From contig JAUNKF010000028.1 of NCBI GenBank assembly GCA_030532895.1, positions 1 through 47,102 on the forward strand: 47,102 bases of DNA. The letters are read 5' to 3'. Shown piece by piece: positions 7,236 to 15,406 of the stretch; position 1 is the stretch's first letter, and every line of letters begins with the position of its first letter. A program made the position numbers and the translations under genes. The notes below the pieces were generated by a model. That model had not been told where the DNA came from. It worked only from the letters and a program-made list of their open reading frames with translations, and searched no databases. This DNA is from Lautropia sp. (lineage in GTDB: Bacteria; Pseudomonadota; Gammaproteobacteria; Burkholderiales; Burkholderiaceae_E).

Positions 7236-8096
7236 ATGACTTGCCGAGCAACACTTCATCGTCTGCCCTCGCTGCAACCTTGTCAGCAACACGATATATT
7301 AGCCAACAATAATAAAGGAGTTGTTGGCAAGCCCTGGATTTATGGCGAAGACCTGTCGCGCGAACGCGGCACCCTCTGCGAATATCAAGGTAAATCCACC
7401 CAACCCTCGCCCACGGATGAAGAAGCCGCCAAGGCCGAAGCCCGGCGCTTCAAATGGGTGACGGCCCCCGACAAGGGCGTGCCGCTGCGCGACATCGAAG
7501 CCATCGTGCACCACGCCGAGCACAAGAACGATTCACTCGGCATCCGGCTCGAAGAGCAGCATGTGCTGCTGCTGGAAGACGGCTGGGCCTATACCGGCCT
7601 ACGCGTGACGCCGGCCGATCTGGATGTGAAAGCCTCACACCAGCATGAGCCGGACAAATGGGCGCGCTGGCGCAAGAAAGGTAGCGGCTACCAGATCGAA
7701 CGCGCGGGCCAATGGAAGACCATCCCAGGCATCGCGGCCCGGCCGGCCAAATCCGGTGAAAAGCTCAACGGCGCTTACAGCCACTCGGCCATGTACGGCA
7801 ACATCTACACCACCGCCCACACCTTCAAGAGCACGCTCTACTTCAAGCGTGATGGCACGCTGAGCCGAGGCAACACGATGCGCGGCGGCACCACCGCCAT
7901 GAACACCGGCACCTTCAGTGCCAATGTGGCAAGCGACGCCGAGGACAACCGTCCGATGACCTACCGCCTTGAAGGCTACACGCTGATCCGCAAACGCGCG
8001 GACGGCAAGACCACCCGCAGCCTCGCCTTCTTCTGGGGCGACGGGCAGGAGCACTTGGCCATCGATGGCACCACCACCTACAGCCTGAGTCGGTGA
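7236..8096 (+). CDS. Unrecognised protein, start uncertain, possibly 5'-truncated
   Basis: I do not recognise this protein. The frame from about 7340 to 8096 has clear coding character (GC-rich third positions, ordinary composition) and ends with a beta-rich stretch containing MTYRLEGYTLIRKRADGKTT and HLAIDGTTTYSLSR, suggestive of a small beta-barrel or lipocalin-like fold. The amino terminus is problematic. A TATATT at 7290-7295 looks like a -10 and AAAGGAG at 7314-7320 like a ribosome site, but the only nearby start codons (TTG 7321 and 7324) are in another frame that stops at 7458. The in-frame ATG at 7236 lies upstream of both signals. There are no signal peptide or membrane segments. Either the gene has lost or frameshifted its 5' end, or it uses an unusual start. 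Confidence 0.6.
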   Translation: MTCRATLHRLPSLQPCQQHDILANNNKGVVGKPWIYGEDLSRERGTLCEYQGKSTQPSPTDEEAAKAEARRFKWVTAPDKGVPLRDIEAIVHHAEHKNDSLGIRLEEQHVLLLEDGWAYTGLRVTPADLDVKASHQHEPDKWARWRKKGSGYQIERAGQWKTIPGIAARPAKSGEKLNGAYSHSAMYGNIYTTAHTFKSTLYFKRDGTLSRGNTMRGGTTAMNTGTFSANVASDAEDNRPMTYRLEGYTLIRKRADGKTTRSLAFFWGDGQEHLAIDGTTTYSLSR

Positions 8097-8150
8097 GACG
8101 AGTCGTTGAGAAGCGCAGACGCCCTGTCGGGCCATGCCATGGACGACAAA

Positions 8151-8181
8151 AGCCAGGCACTGCAAACTGCAGTGCCTGGCT
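8151..8181 (-). terminator. Perfect 14-bp hairpin, probable rpsT terminator
   Basis: The arms AGCCAGGCACTGCA and TGCAGTGCCTGGCT form a perfect 14-bp stem with a three-base loop. Read on the minus strand the stem is followed by TTTTG, as for a factor-independent terminator of rpsT, about 110 nt after its stop. On the plus strand no T run follows, so it would only block the gene ending at 8096 weakly. Confidence 0.65.
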
Positions 8182-8291
8182 GGATGCTGCATCCATCTGC
8201 TTCAGCCCCCCATGCCGATGATGGCATGTACGCGGTGAAGCTGATGTGAAACTGATGCCAAAGACCCGTCAGAAAGCGGGCCATCAGACCA

Positions 8292-8555
8292 TCAGGCCAT
8301 GGCCTTGATGGCGGCCGACAGGCGGCTCTTGTGGCGGGCAGCGGCGTTCTTGTGGATGATCTTCTTGTCAGCGATGGAATCGATGACGCTCATCGAAGCC
8401 TGAAACTGGGCCGTGGCAGCAGCCTTGTCGCCAGCAGCGACGGCCTTGCGCACTTTCTTGATGGCGGTGCGCAGACGCGAACGCAGGGCGCTGTTGTGTG
8501 CATTCAGTTGAACTGCCTGGCGAGCACGCTTGCGCGCCGACGCGATATTTGCCAT
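8292..8555 (-). CDS. rpsT: 30S ribosomal protein S20
   Basis: This is a primary-binding 16S rRNA protein of the small subunit. Its 87 residues are lysine/arginine/alanine-rich and helical: [18 protein letters not shown] at the start, then [12 protein letters not shown] and [18 protein letters not shown]. Length and start match the family exactly. It is divergent from murJ, a common beta- and gammaproteobacterial arrangement. E. coli rpsT is autoregulated; nothing in this leader proves that here. Confidence 0.97.
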   Translation of the reverse strand: MANIASARKRARQAVQLNAHNSALRSRLRTAIKKVRKAVAAGDKAAATAQFQASMSVIDSIADKKIIHKNAAARHKSRLSAAIKAMA

Positions 8556-8920
8556 GAGAATTCCTCAGAAAGAGCCTGTGCTCTGTATGACTGACGACAA
8601 GACGGCTGCGCGGCCATCCTGAACGATATGTTCGGTATGGATGTTACGGTAAGCCCTAAAGCCTTTGCTTCTTGCACCCTTCACCCTTGTCTGCCGAGTT
8701 TACCCCGACCACCAAGGATGGCCCGGCCAACGCCAGACAACCATGCCCGAAAAGCAAGGAAGTGCCACCCGTAAACTAAGCCTACTATTATAGCCATTGA
8801 ACCGGGCTCAGAACAAGCGGCTGAACCGGCGGGCACAGTCTGACATGCGCCATACCTTCCCCCTCCTGGCAGGGGCGCTCTATCATGTCGGCCTGACTCA
8901 TTCCCCGCCCCCTGCCCCTC
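8556..8920. promoter_or_regulatory. rpsT/murJ divergent intergenic region
   Basis: This 365-bp region has no supported gene. On the minus strand a perfect TATAAT (8787-8792) lies 18 bp from TTGTTC (8811-8816), a candidate rpsT promoter with a leader of about 220 nt. On the plus strand the same AT-rich spot offers TATTAT at 8786-8791 as a weak murJ -10. No terminator or repeat is seen. Confidence 0.4.
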
Positions 8921-10504
8921 GTGAACCTGCTCCGTGCCGCCGCCACCATCAGTGGCATCACTCTGCTCTCCCGCATCACCGGCCTGATTCGAGAAACCCT
9001 GGTGGCAGCCACCTACGGCGCCGGTCCACTCACCGATGCCTTTTTCGTGGCCTTCCGGCTACCGAACATGCTGCGCCGGATGTTTGCCGAAGGCGCCTTC
9101 ACCCAAGCCTTCGTGCCGATCCTGGCCGACACGAAGGAGAACGACCCCACTCACACCCGCGACGTGCTCGGCGCCGTGGCGACCGTGCTGTTCTGGGTGC
9201 TGACGCTGGTGGTGATCGTGGGCGTGGTGGCCGCGCCCGGTCTGGTGTGGATGGTGGCCAGCGGCCTGCGGCAAGACCCGGAAGCCTATTCGATCGCTGT
9301 CCTGATGACGCGCTGGATCTTTCCCTACATCCTGCTGATCTCGATGGTGGCACTGGCCGCGGCCGTGCTGAACCTGTGGAAGCAGTTTGCCGTGCCCGCT
9401 TTTGCGCCGGTGCTGCTGAACCTCTCGATGATCGGTGCAGCACTGTGGCTCACCCCCTATTTCGACCCGCCCATCCTCGCGCTGGCCGCCGGCGTGATGA
9501 TCGGTGGCCTCATCCAGGTGGCCTGGCAGGTGCCGGCGCTCATCAAGATCGGCATGCTGCCGCGCATCCGCTTCTCCTTCTTCAAGGCGCTGAAAGACCT
9601 GACCGTGCGCCGTGTGATGAAGAACATGGCGCCCGTGCTGCTGGCCGTGTCGGTGGCGCAATTCAGCCTCATCATCAACACGCAGATTGCTTCGTGGCTG
9701 GCTCCCGGCAGCGTCTCATGGGTGACGTATGGCGATCGGCTGATGGAGTTTCCAACGGCGCTGCTCGGCATCGCGATGGGTACCGTGCTGCTGCCCAGCC
9801 TCTCGCAGGCCAACGCGAGCGGCAACCAGCAACGCTACAGTGACCTGCTCGACTGGGGGCTACGACTTGCGCTGCTGCTGGCCACCCCTGCCATGATCGG
9901 TCTGGCGCTGCTGGCCCGGCCGCTCACGGCCCTGCTTTATCACTATGGCGCCTTCAGTGAGCAGGATCTGGTGATGACGGCGCGGACCGTCACCGCCTAT
10001 GGCGCGGGCCTCTTTGCGCTTACCGCCGTGCGCATCCTGGCCCCCGGTTTCTTTGCCCGGCAGGATGTGCGCACGCCGGTGAAGATCGGTATTGGTGTCT
10101 TGATCTGCACCCAGCTGATGAACCTGGCGCTGGTGCCATGGCTCGCCCATGCGGGGCTGGCACTGTCGATTTCACTCGGCGCCTGGCTCAATGCCGGCTG
10201 GCTGTTGCATGGCCTGAAAAAACGCGGTGCTTATCGGCCGCAGGCCGGCTGGCCGCGCTTCATCCTGCAGGTGCTGGTCGCGCTCACCGGCCTGGGCCTG
10301 CTGCTCGCCTGGGGCACACAGCATTTCGACTGGGTGGCGCTACAGGCCGACCCGTGGCTGCGTGCCGCCATCGTCCTGGGCATGGTCGTGGGGGGTGCTG
10401 CCGTCTACTTCGGCATTCTGCTGGCACTCGGCATGAAGCCCAAGCAGATGATCAAGCCACCCAAGGATGAGGATGAGGCGACTGTGGCAAAGCCTGCAGA
10501 ATGA
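8921..10504 (+). CDS. murJ: MurJ lipid II flippase
   Basis: This is an inner-membrane MOP-superfamily transporter that flips lipid II to the periplasm for peptidoglycan synthesis. It has 527 residues from a GTG start at 8921 (MNLLRAAATISGITLLSRITG). The conserved LRETLVA-type segment appears here as LIRETLVAATYGAG, and the DAFFVAFRLPNMLRRMFAEG block and FVPILAD follow. About 14 hydrophobic segments are visible along the chain. The last residues (PPKDEDEATVAKPAE) are a short acidic cytoplasmic tail. It is divergent from rpsT. A longer frame overlapping its 5' part in another phase is a shadow. Confidence 0.96.
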   Translation: MNLLRAAATISGITLLSRITGLIRETLVAATYGAGPLTDAFFVAFRLPNMLRRMFAEGAFTQAFVPILADTKENDPTHTRDVLGAVATVLFWVLTLVVIVGVVAAPGLVWMVASGLRQDPEAYSIAVLMTRWIFPYILLISMVALAAAVLNLWKQFAVPAFAPVLLNLSMIGAALWLTPYFDPPILALAAGVMIGGLIQVAWQVPALIKIGMLPRIRFSFFKALKDLTVRRVMKNMAPVLLAVSVAQFSLIINTQIASWLAPGSVSWVTYGDRLMEFPTALLGIAMGTVLLPSLSQANASGNQQRYSDLLDWGLRLALLLATPAMIGLALLARPLTALLYHYGAFSEQDLVMTARTVTAYGAGLFALTAVRILAPGFFARQDVRTPVKIGIGVLICTQLMNLALVPWLAHAGLALSISLGAWLNAGWLLHGLKKRGAYRPQAGWPRFILQVLVALTGLGLLLAWGTQHFDWVALQADPWLRAAIVLGMVVGGAAVYFGILLALGMKPKQMIKPPKDEDEATVAKPAE

Positions 10505-10640
10505 AACGGCATGCAAACGATAAAATCCGGCATGTGGTTCTGGCAGCGCGCATGCAGCGAGCACTTCCCCTGCCCGTCCCACGCTCGACATCCTCTCACC
10601 TGACCACACACTGCCTGATGGCCCCCTGGAGACCCATCCG

Positions 10641-11633
10641 ATGAAACCGCTGGTATCCGCCCTGAATCTCGTCCCGATCCGTGAAGGACAGACCCACGCG
10701 CAGGCTTTCGAGTCGATGGTGTCACTGGCCAAGACGGTGGAGGGTCTGGGCTACCACCGTTACTGGATCGCCGAGCACCACAACATGCCGAGCCTGCTCA
10801 GCTCGGCCACGCAGATCCTGGTGAGCCATGTGCTGGGCCACACGCACAGCATCCGTGTCGGTGCGGGTGGCGTCATGCTGCCCAACCACAGCCCGCTGAT
10901 GGTGGCCGAACAATACGGCACGCTGGCCACACTCTATCCGGGCCGTGTCGAGATCGGCCTGGGGCGCGCGCCCGGCACCGACTACATGACGGCCGCGGCC
11001 CTGCGCCGCCGCAAGAGCGACGTGGCCGAGCGCTTTCCGGAAGACGTGCAGCAGTTGCAGCGTTTTTTTGGCCCGGCCGACAAGCAGGGTCAGGTACGCG
11101 CCCTGCCCGGCATGGGGCTGGAGGTGCCACTCTACGTGCTGGGTTCCAGCACCGATAGCGCCCATCTGGCCGCCGAGCTGGGCCTGCCCTACGCCTTCGC
11201 CTCGCATTTTGCGCCCCGCATGCTCGACGCCGCCCTGGATGTCTACCGCAGCGAGTTCCAGCCGTCTGCCGTGCTCAGCGAACCCAAAACCATCGTGGCA
11301 CTCAACGTGATTGCGGCCGACACGCATGATGAGGCACGCTTTCTCGCCACCTCGCAGGAACAGTTTTTCCTCAACATCGTGCGCAACACGCGCCGGCCCT
11401 TGCAGCCACCCGTCGAGAGCATGGAAGGCTTGTGGACGGAATCCGAGGAATCGATGGCCTCGCAGATGCTCGCCTGCTCGCTGATCGGCAGCCCCGACGA
11501 CATCGCCCACCAGTTTGCCGACCTGCACGGCCGGGTGCGTGCTGATGAATATCTGGTGGTCAGCTACATCTACGATGAAGACAAACAGCATCGCGCCTAT
11601 CAGATCTTCAAGGATGTCGTGAACGCCATCTGA
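10641..11633 (+). CDS. Luciferase-like flavin-dependent monooxygenase (YhbW-like LLM family)
   Basis: This is a cytosolic (beta/alpha)8-barrel flavoenzyme of the bacterial-luciferase superfamily. Its 330 residues match the single-component YhbW/MsnO8-like group. Family landmarks are ALNLVPIREGQ at the start, GYHRYWIAEHHNMPS, VGAGGVMLPNHSPLMVAEQY, LYPGRVEIGLGRAPGTD and LYVLGSSTDSAHLAAELGLP. The start at 10641 is preceded by a GGAG site. No oxygenase substrate can be inferred. It lies 136 bp after murJ and 41 bp before an alpha/beta hydrolase on the same strand, so the two may be co-transcribed. Confidence 0.92.
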   Translation: MKPLVSALNLVPIREGQTHAQAFESMVSLAKTVEGLGYHRYWIAEHHNMPSLLSSATQILVSHVLGHTHSIRVGAGGVMLPNHSPLMVAEQYGTLATLYPGRVEIGLGRAPGTDYMTAAALRRRKSDVAERFPEDVQQLQRFFGPADKQGQVRALPGMGLEVPLYVLGSSTDSAHLAAELGLPYAFASHFAPRMLDAALDVYRSEFQPSAVLSEPKTIVALNVIAADTHDEARFLATSQEQFFLNIVRNTRRPLQPPVESMEGLWTESEESMASQMLACSLIGSPDDIAHQFADLHGRVRADEYLVVSYIYDEDKQHRAYQIFKDVVNAI

Positions 11634-11674
11634 TCAAGCGCCTGACTCCTCATGATGCATTTTTAGGTCTACGC

Positions 11675-12475
11675 ATGACACGGACACAGTTTTCCCATCA
11701 AGACGGCCGCACGCTCGCCATCGACGGAGCCGAGCTGTATGTGGAAGAAATCGGCAACCCCGATGGCCCTGCGGTACTGATGCTGCACGGTGGCTTTGGC
11801 AGTTGCGAAACCTTCAACGCCATCACCCCGGCTCTGGCACCCCGTTACCGCCTGATCGGCATCGACAGCCGTGGACAAGGCCAATCGACGTTGGGCGATG
11901 CGCCCCTCAGCTATGCCCGACTGCAAAAAGACGTGGAAGCCATCACCCGACAGCTGGGCCTGTCACGCTACAGCGTGATCGGCTTCAGCGATGGCGGCAT
12001 TCTCGCACTGCGACTGGCGGCCAACCCCAACAACCCGATCGACCGGATCATCAGCATCGGCGGACACTGGCAGCTGGCCGCCGATGACCCCACGCGCGCC
12101 ACCTTCGCCAAGATCAGCACGGCCTTCTGGAAAAAATACTTCCCCGAGGAGTACGCGCGTTATCACGAAGTGAACCCGGCGCCGGATTTCGACACGCTGG
12201 TCGACCGCATCCGCGTGCTGTGGCTGGATGACACCGAAGACGGCTACCCTGGCGAGCTGGTACGCCACATCCGCGTGCCACTGCTGGCCATCCACGGCGA
12301 GGATGACCCCGTTGTACTGCGCAGCAACCCGCTCGAACTCGTGGAACGGGTGAACGGCGCCCGCCTGCTGTGGCTGCCCTTCACCGGCCACGCCTCACAT
12401 GAGGAGCGGCCGGGCTGGATCACGCCGGCCATCGAGGTGTTTTTGGGGATGGATGATCGAAATCCTGTTGTTTGA
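11675..12475 (+). CDS. Alpha/beta-fold hydrolase
   Basis: This is a cytosolic serine hydrolase of 266 residues. It has the oxyanion segment MLHGGFGS, the nucleophile elbow GFSDGG (Ser in the GxSxG pattern), an acid candidate in IHGEDDP and the catalytic histidine in FTGHASHEE, in the right order. The substrate is not predictable; esterase, lactonase or peroxidase-type activity is possible. It follows the flavin monooxygenase by 41 bp. It is convergent with the COG0523 GTPase gene (30-bp gap), and no strong terminator is seen between them. Confidence 0.9.
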   Translation: MTRTQFSHQDGRTLAIDGAELYVEEIGNPDGPAVLMLHGGFGSCETFNAITPALAPRYRLIGIDSRGQGQSTLGDAPLSYARLQKDVEAITRQLGLSRYSVIGFSDGGILALRLAANPNNPIDRIISIGGHWQLAADDPTRATFAKISTAFWKKYFPEEYARYHEVNPAPDFDTLVDRIRVLWLDDTEDGYPGELVRHIRVPLLAIHGEDDPVVLRSNPLELVERVNGARLLWLPFTGHASHEERPGWITPAIEVFLGMDDRNPVV

Positions 12476-12505
12476 GACAGGAGAAAAAGCGGAGTATCGC
12501 CTGAG

Positions 12506-13714
12506 TCAATTGCAGGATGACCCCGAGGCCCGCTGATCCAACACCCAGCGCCGAAACGAGGCTTCAATACGGGCGGTGTCCAGCCCTTGGCTGATGACGA
12601 CGAGTTGGGTGCGGGGTTGCTGACCGCCCCAGCTTGGCAGGTGTTCGGGCGGGTGGATCATGTGCTGCACGCCATTGATCAGCACGGGCAGCTTTTCGCC
12701 GATGTTGAGGATGCCTTTGACACGCAGCACGGCCCTGCCGTGTACATGCAGCAAGGCCGACAGCCAGACGCCAAAGGCTGTCCAATCGACCGGGGCGTCC
12801 ACCTCGATGGCAATGGACTGAATGTCACCAGACAAGGGGGCACCTGATTTGTCAGCTAATGACCCTCCACCTTCTGCCCCCCCGTTTCCATCCGCCCCCT
12901 CACCACCCGCTGATGGCAAAAACGGCTGATGGGCAGATGCCAAGCTCGATCTGCCGCTGATGCTCCCAGCACTCTGTGGACTCTCTCTGCTCTCTCTGCT
13001 CTCACGAGCATCATGCAGCGTGGGCCGTATCGCCCGCAACGCTGCAGGCGCTTTGACCAGACGCCCCAAATCCGCCTCGGTCAAAGCCACTTGGTGGTTC
13101 AATGCCGGCAAATCATCCATCAGCCCCAACGGCATCAACGGCACGCCCGGCACCCAGGCGGCCAGACTCAGCAGCAAGGCATCGATCTGCGCGGCGTCGA
13201 GCAGATCGGTTTTGGTGATCAGCACCTGATCGGCAGCCGTGAGCTGTTGCACCCAGATCGGCTGCTGCCGGGCGGCCATGCCATCGGCATGCAGCGCATC
13301 CACCACCGTCCACACGCCGGCCACCCGAAATTGATGGCTCAGCACCGGGTCGGTCATCAGTGTGGCGAGAATCGGCGTTGGTTCGGCCAGGCCCGTGGTT
13401 TCCATCACCACCCGCTTGAAGGGTGGCAACTCGCCCCGCGCACGGCGGTCGAGCAAATCGAGCAGACAATCTTTCAGCTCGCCCCGAATCTGGCAACAGA
13501 TGCAGCCTGAATCGAGCAGCACCACATCGGGCGACAGTGCCGTCACCAATTGCTGATCGATGCCGACCTCACCAAATTCGTTGATCAGCACCGCCACCTC
13601 GCCTGCCTGCTCGTGGGCCAGCAATTTTTTCAGGACGGTGGTCTTGCCGGCGCCCAGAAAGCCGGTCAGCACAGTCAGCGGCGTTCTCGCATCATTCATC
13701 ATGAAGGGGATCAA
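12506..13714 (-). CDS. COG0523 (CobW/G3E) GTPase, putative metallochaperone
   Basis: This is a P-loop GTPase of the family that includes metal chaperones and cofactor-insertion GTPases. Walker A is GFLGAGKTT (18-26). The family metal-binding motif is GCICC (70-74). Switch II is ETTGLAEP, the guanine motif is TKTD, and a CobW C-terminal domain includes VLRVKGILNIGEKLPVLING. Between the two domains (roughly residues 235-300) is a low-complexity Ser/Glu/Gly insert that includes a nine-base microrepeat. At 402 residues it is longer than typical members. Several ATGs (13714, 13702, 13699) are possible starts. Its 5' end overlaps the small CGLCG gene, and that gene and the deacetylase lie directly upstream in the same direction. 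Confidence 0.92.
   Translation of the reverse strand: MIPFMMNDARTPLTVLTGFLGAGKTTVLKKLLAHEQAGEVAVLINEFGEVGIDQQLVTALSPDVVLLDSGCICCQIRGELKDCLLDLLDRRARGELPPFKRVVMETTGLAEPTPILATLMTDPVLSHQFRVAGVWTVVDALHADGMAARQQPIWVQQLTAADQVLITKTDLLDAAQIDALLLSLAAWVPGVPLMPLGLMDDLPALNHQVALTEADLGRLVKAPAALRAIRPTLHDARESRESRESPQSAGSISGRSSLASAHQPFLPSAGGEGADGNGGAEGGGSLADKSGAPLSGDIQSIAIEVDAPVDWTAFGVWLSALLHVHGRAVLRVKGILNIGEKLPVLINGVQHMIHPPEHLPSWGGQQPRTQLVVISQGLDTARIEASFRRWVLDQRASGSSCN
12979..13010. repeat. Nine-base microrepeat inside the GTPase linker
   Basis: On the plus strand a CTCTCTGCT unit is repeated about three times, encoding the RESRESRES-like run on the minus strand. The unit is a multiple of three, so length changes would vary the linker and not the frame. 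Confidence 0.6.
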
Positions 13715-14009
13715 AAGACCGGCCCGTCACGCGCTCGACGGCCAGCCAGATCTGGCTGATGTTGGCGGCCAACTCGGTCTTGCCGGTGGGGCCGCTCACC
13801 CGGTAATGAGTGCCCCGCCAATCGGTCACGCGAATGCGGCGTGGCGCCAGCATCCGGTTGACGAAAGCGATGCGCCGACCGCGTGCGAGCCGGCGCAGTA
13901 CCGGGTTGGCGCTCTGCCCCATGCCCGCCGAGAGACTGCCCACCGAATGCCCATCGAGACGGCTCGCCCAATGGGCATCTTCGGACAACAGGCCACACAA
14001 GCCGCACAT
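13692..14009 (-). CDS. Small CGLCG-motif protein, function unknown
   Basis: This is a 105-residue protein beginning MCGLCGLLSEDAHW, with a CxxC pair at its amino terminus that could bind a metal. It is followed by RLARGRRIAFVNRML, a short strand region RIRVTDWRGTHYRV and a helical end. There is no signal peptide. Its stop lies inside the start of the COG0523 GTPase gene, so the two are co-translated and likely act together. From memory, similar small proteins lie beside COG0523 GTPases and polysaccharide deacetylases in other proteobacteria, but I cannot name a function. The coding frame overlaps nothing else real, and composition is normal for the window. Confidence 0.75.
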   Translation of the reverse strand: MCGLCGLLSEDAHWASRLDGHSVGSLSAGMGQSANPVLRRLARGRRIAFVNRMLAPRRIRVTDWRGTHYRVSGPTGKTELAANISQIWLAVERVTGRSFDPLHDE

Positions 14010-14020
14010 GGATCACTCAC

Positions 14021-14056
14021 TCCCCAAATACCCCAAATAACCCGAATAACCCGGGC
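14021..14056. repeat. Imperfect 9-10 bp tandem repeat upstream of the CGLCG gene
   Basis: About three and a half imperfect copies of a CCCCAAATAA-like unit lie 12 bp from the CGLCG start, in the space between that gene and the deacetylase. The position fits a spacer that could alter expression, though this is speculative. Confidence 0.6.
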
Positions 14057-14152
14057 ATGGCACAAACCGGCTCCCAGCCAAGGAAAAAACAGGCAACGCA
14101 GCGAAAGCACGGAAGCAGGGAACGACATGTCCCCTGCTCATCCATGCCAGCC

Positions 14153-15040
14153 TCAATCCCAGGTGCGCGGATTGCGGGCGATGAAATCATCGGCCATCTG
14201 ATCAAGCGTGCACCATTCCACGCCGTCATGGCTGCTGATGTATTCGATCAGCCGCTCATGCATCAGCAGCACCTGCGGGCGGCCCGACACATCGGGGTGA
14301 ATCGTCATCGTGAAAATCGCATAATCGAATTCACGATACACCCAATCGAACTGGTCACGCCACAACTGCTCGATGTCACGCGGGTTCATGAAACCGTGGC
14401 TGTTGGGCGCCGTCTTGATGAACATCATCGGCGGCAGATCGTCCAGATACCAGCTGCCGGGAATTTCGACGAGTTTCGTCTCCGTGCCCCGCTGCAGCGG
14501 CTTCATCCAGTGGCTGGGGTGCTTGGAATAATCGATTTTCGTCCAGCTGTCGCCCACCCGAATGTAGTACGGGTGAAAATCATTGTGCATCAGCGAGTGG
14601 TCGTACTTGATGCCGCGCTCCAGCAACAGCTCGTTGGTGGAAGGGCTGAACTCCCACCACGGCGCCACATGGCCCGTGGGCGCCCGGCCCGACAGCTCCG
14701 TCACCAGCTCGATGGCACGATCGAGCACATAGCTTTCCTGCTCACGGGTCATCGCGATCGGGTTCTCGTGGCTGTAGCCGTGGATACCGATTTCATGACC
14801 CCGACGCGCCACTTCCTTCATCTGCTCCGGGAACGTCTCGATCGAGTGCCCCGGAATGAACCAGCTGGTTTTCAGCCTGTATTTGTCGAACAGATCCAGC
14901 AGGCGGATCGAGCCGATTTCACCGGCGAACATGCCGCGCGAGATGTCGTCCGGGCTGTCCTCACCCCCATAGGAACCGAGCCAGCCTGCCACGGCATCCA
15001 CATCCACACCATAACCCACGAGAATCTTCTTCTTTGCCAT
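14153..15040 (-). CDS. Polysaccharide deacetylase family protein (HpPgdA-like)
   Basis: This is a metal-dependent carbohydrate-esterase-4-type hydrolase of 295 residues from the ATG at 15040, which has an AGGGAGA ribosome site. Motifs in order: [16 protein letters not shown] (catalytic Asp region), [28 protein letters not shown] (the HxxxH metal pair), HVAPWWEFS, and [10 protein letters not shown] near the end. There is no signal peptide, as in the cytoplasmic HpPgdA group, so the substrate may be a small N-acyl or ureido compound rather than peptidoglycan. It lies upstream of the CGLCG and GTPase genes on the same strand, separated by 143 bp with a small tandem repeat. A longer frame upstream (to 15124) lacks a ribosome site. 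Confidence 0.9.
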   Translation of the reverse strand: MAKKKILVGYGVDVDAVAGWLGSYGGEDSPDDISRGMFAGEIGSIRLLDLFDKYRLKTSWFIPGHSIETFPEQMKEVARRGHEIGIHGYSHENPIAMTREQESYVLDRAIELVTELSGRAPTGHVAPWWEFSPSTNELLLERGIKYDHSLMHNDFHPYYIRVGDSWTKIDYSKHPSHWMKPLQRGTETKLVEIPGSWYLDDLPPMMFIKTAPNSHGFMNPRDIEQLWRDQFDWVYREFDYAIFTMTIHPDVSGRPQVLLMHERLIEYISSHDGVEWCTLDQMADDFIARNPRTWD

Positions 15041-15406
15041 GTGCTTGTCTCCCTTGCTTGGCATGGGCGCCCGACGCCGTTGAAACGCCTGACCATCAGC
15101 ACGTGGGTTGCCCACCAGACGCAACGGCTCACGAGAATCCCGCGAGCCGCCATTGCGCGATGACCGCCACCCAAACGGCCTGCGGATCAGGCTTTTGATC
15201 CATGCCGCAGAACGCCCGTCATTGACCTTCTCTCATTCTGGGCGTTTATGACAAGCTGGGCCAAAAAGCCCCTGCACAGCGGTGCAGAACCTCAGGATTC
15301 AAAATCATTGTCAATAACGGTATCATTCGTCGTCTTTGTAAGAATCCACAAAGATACACAGTATCAATTAATGTTTGTTCGTCCTTCCCCTTCCAGACAA
15401 ATCCAC
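15041..15406. promoter_or_regulatory. Divergent region between deacetylase and TonB receptor, with Fur-like site
   Basis: No gene is supported in these 366 bp. CAAAATCATTGTCA at 15300-15313 resembles half to two-thirds of a Fur box (compare GATAATCATTATCA), and TATCATT follows at 15321-15327. Position and partner gene fit iron repression, but the match is imperfect. Confidence 0.5.
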
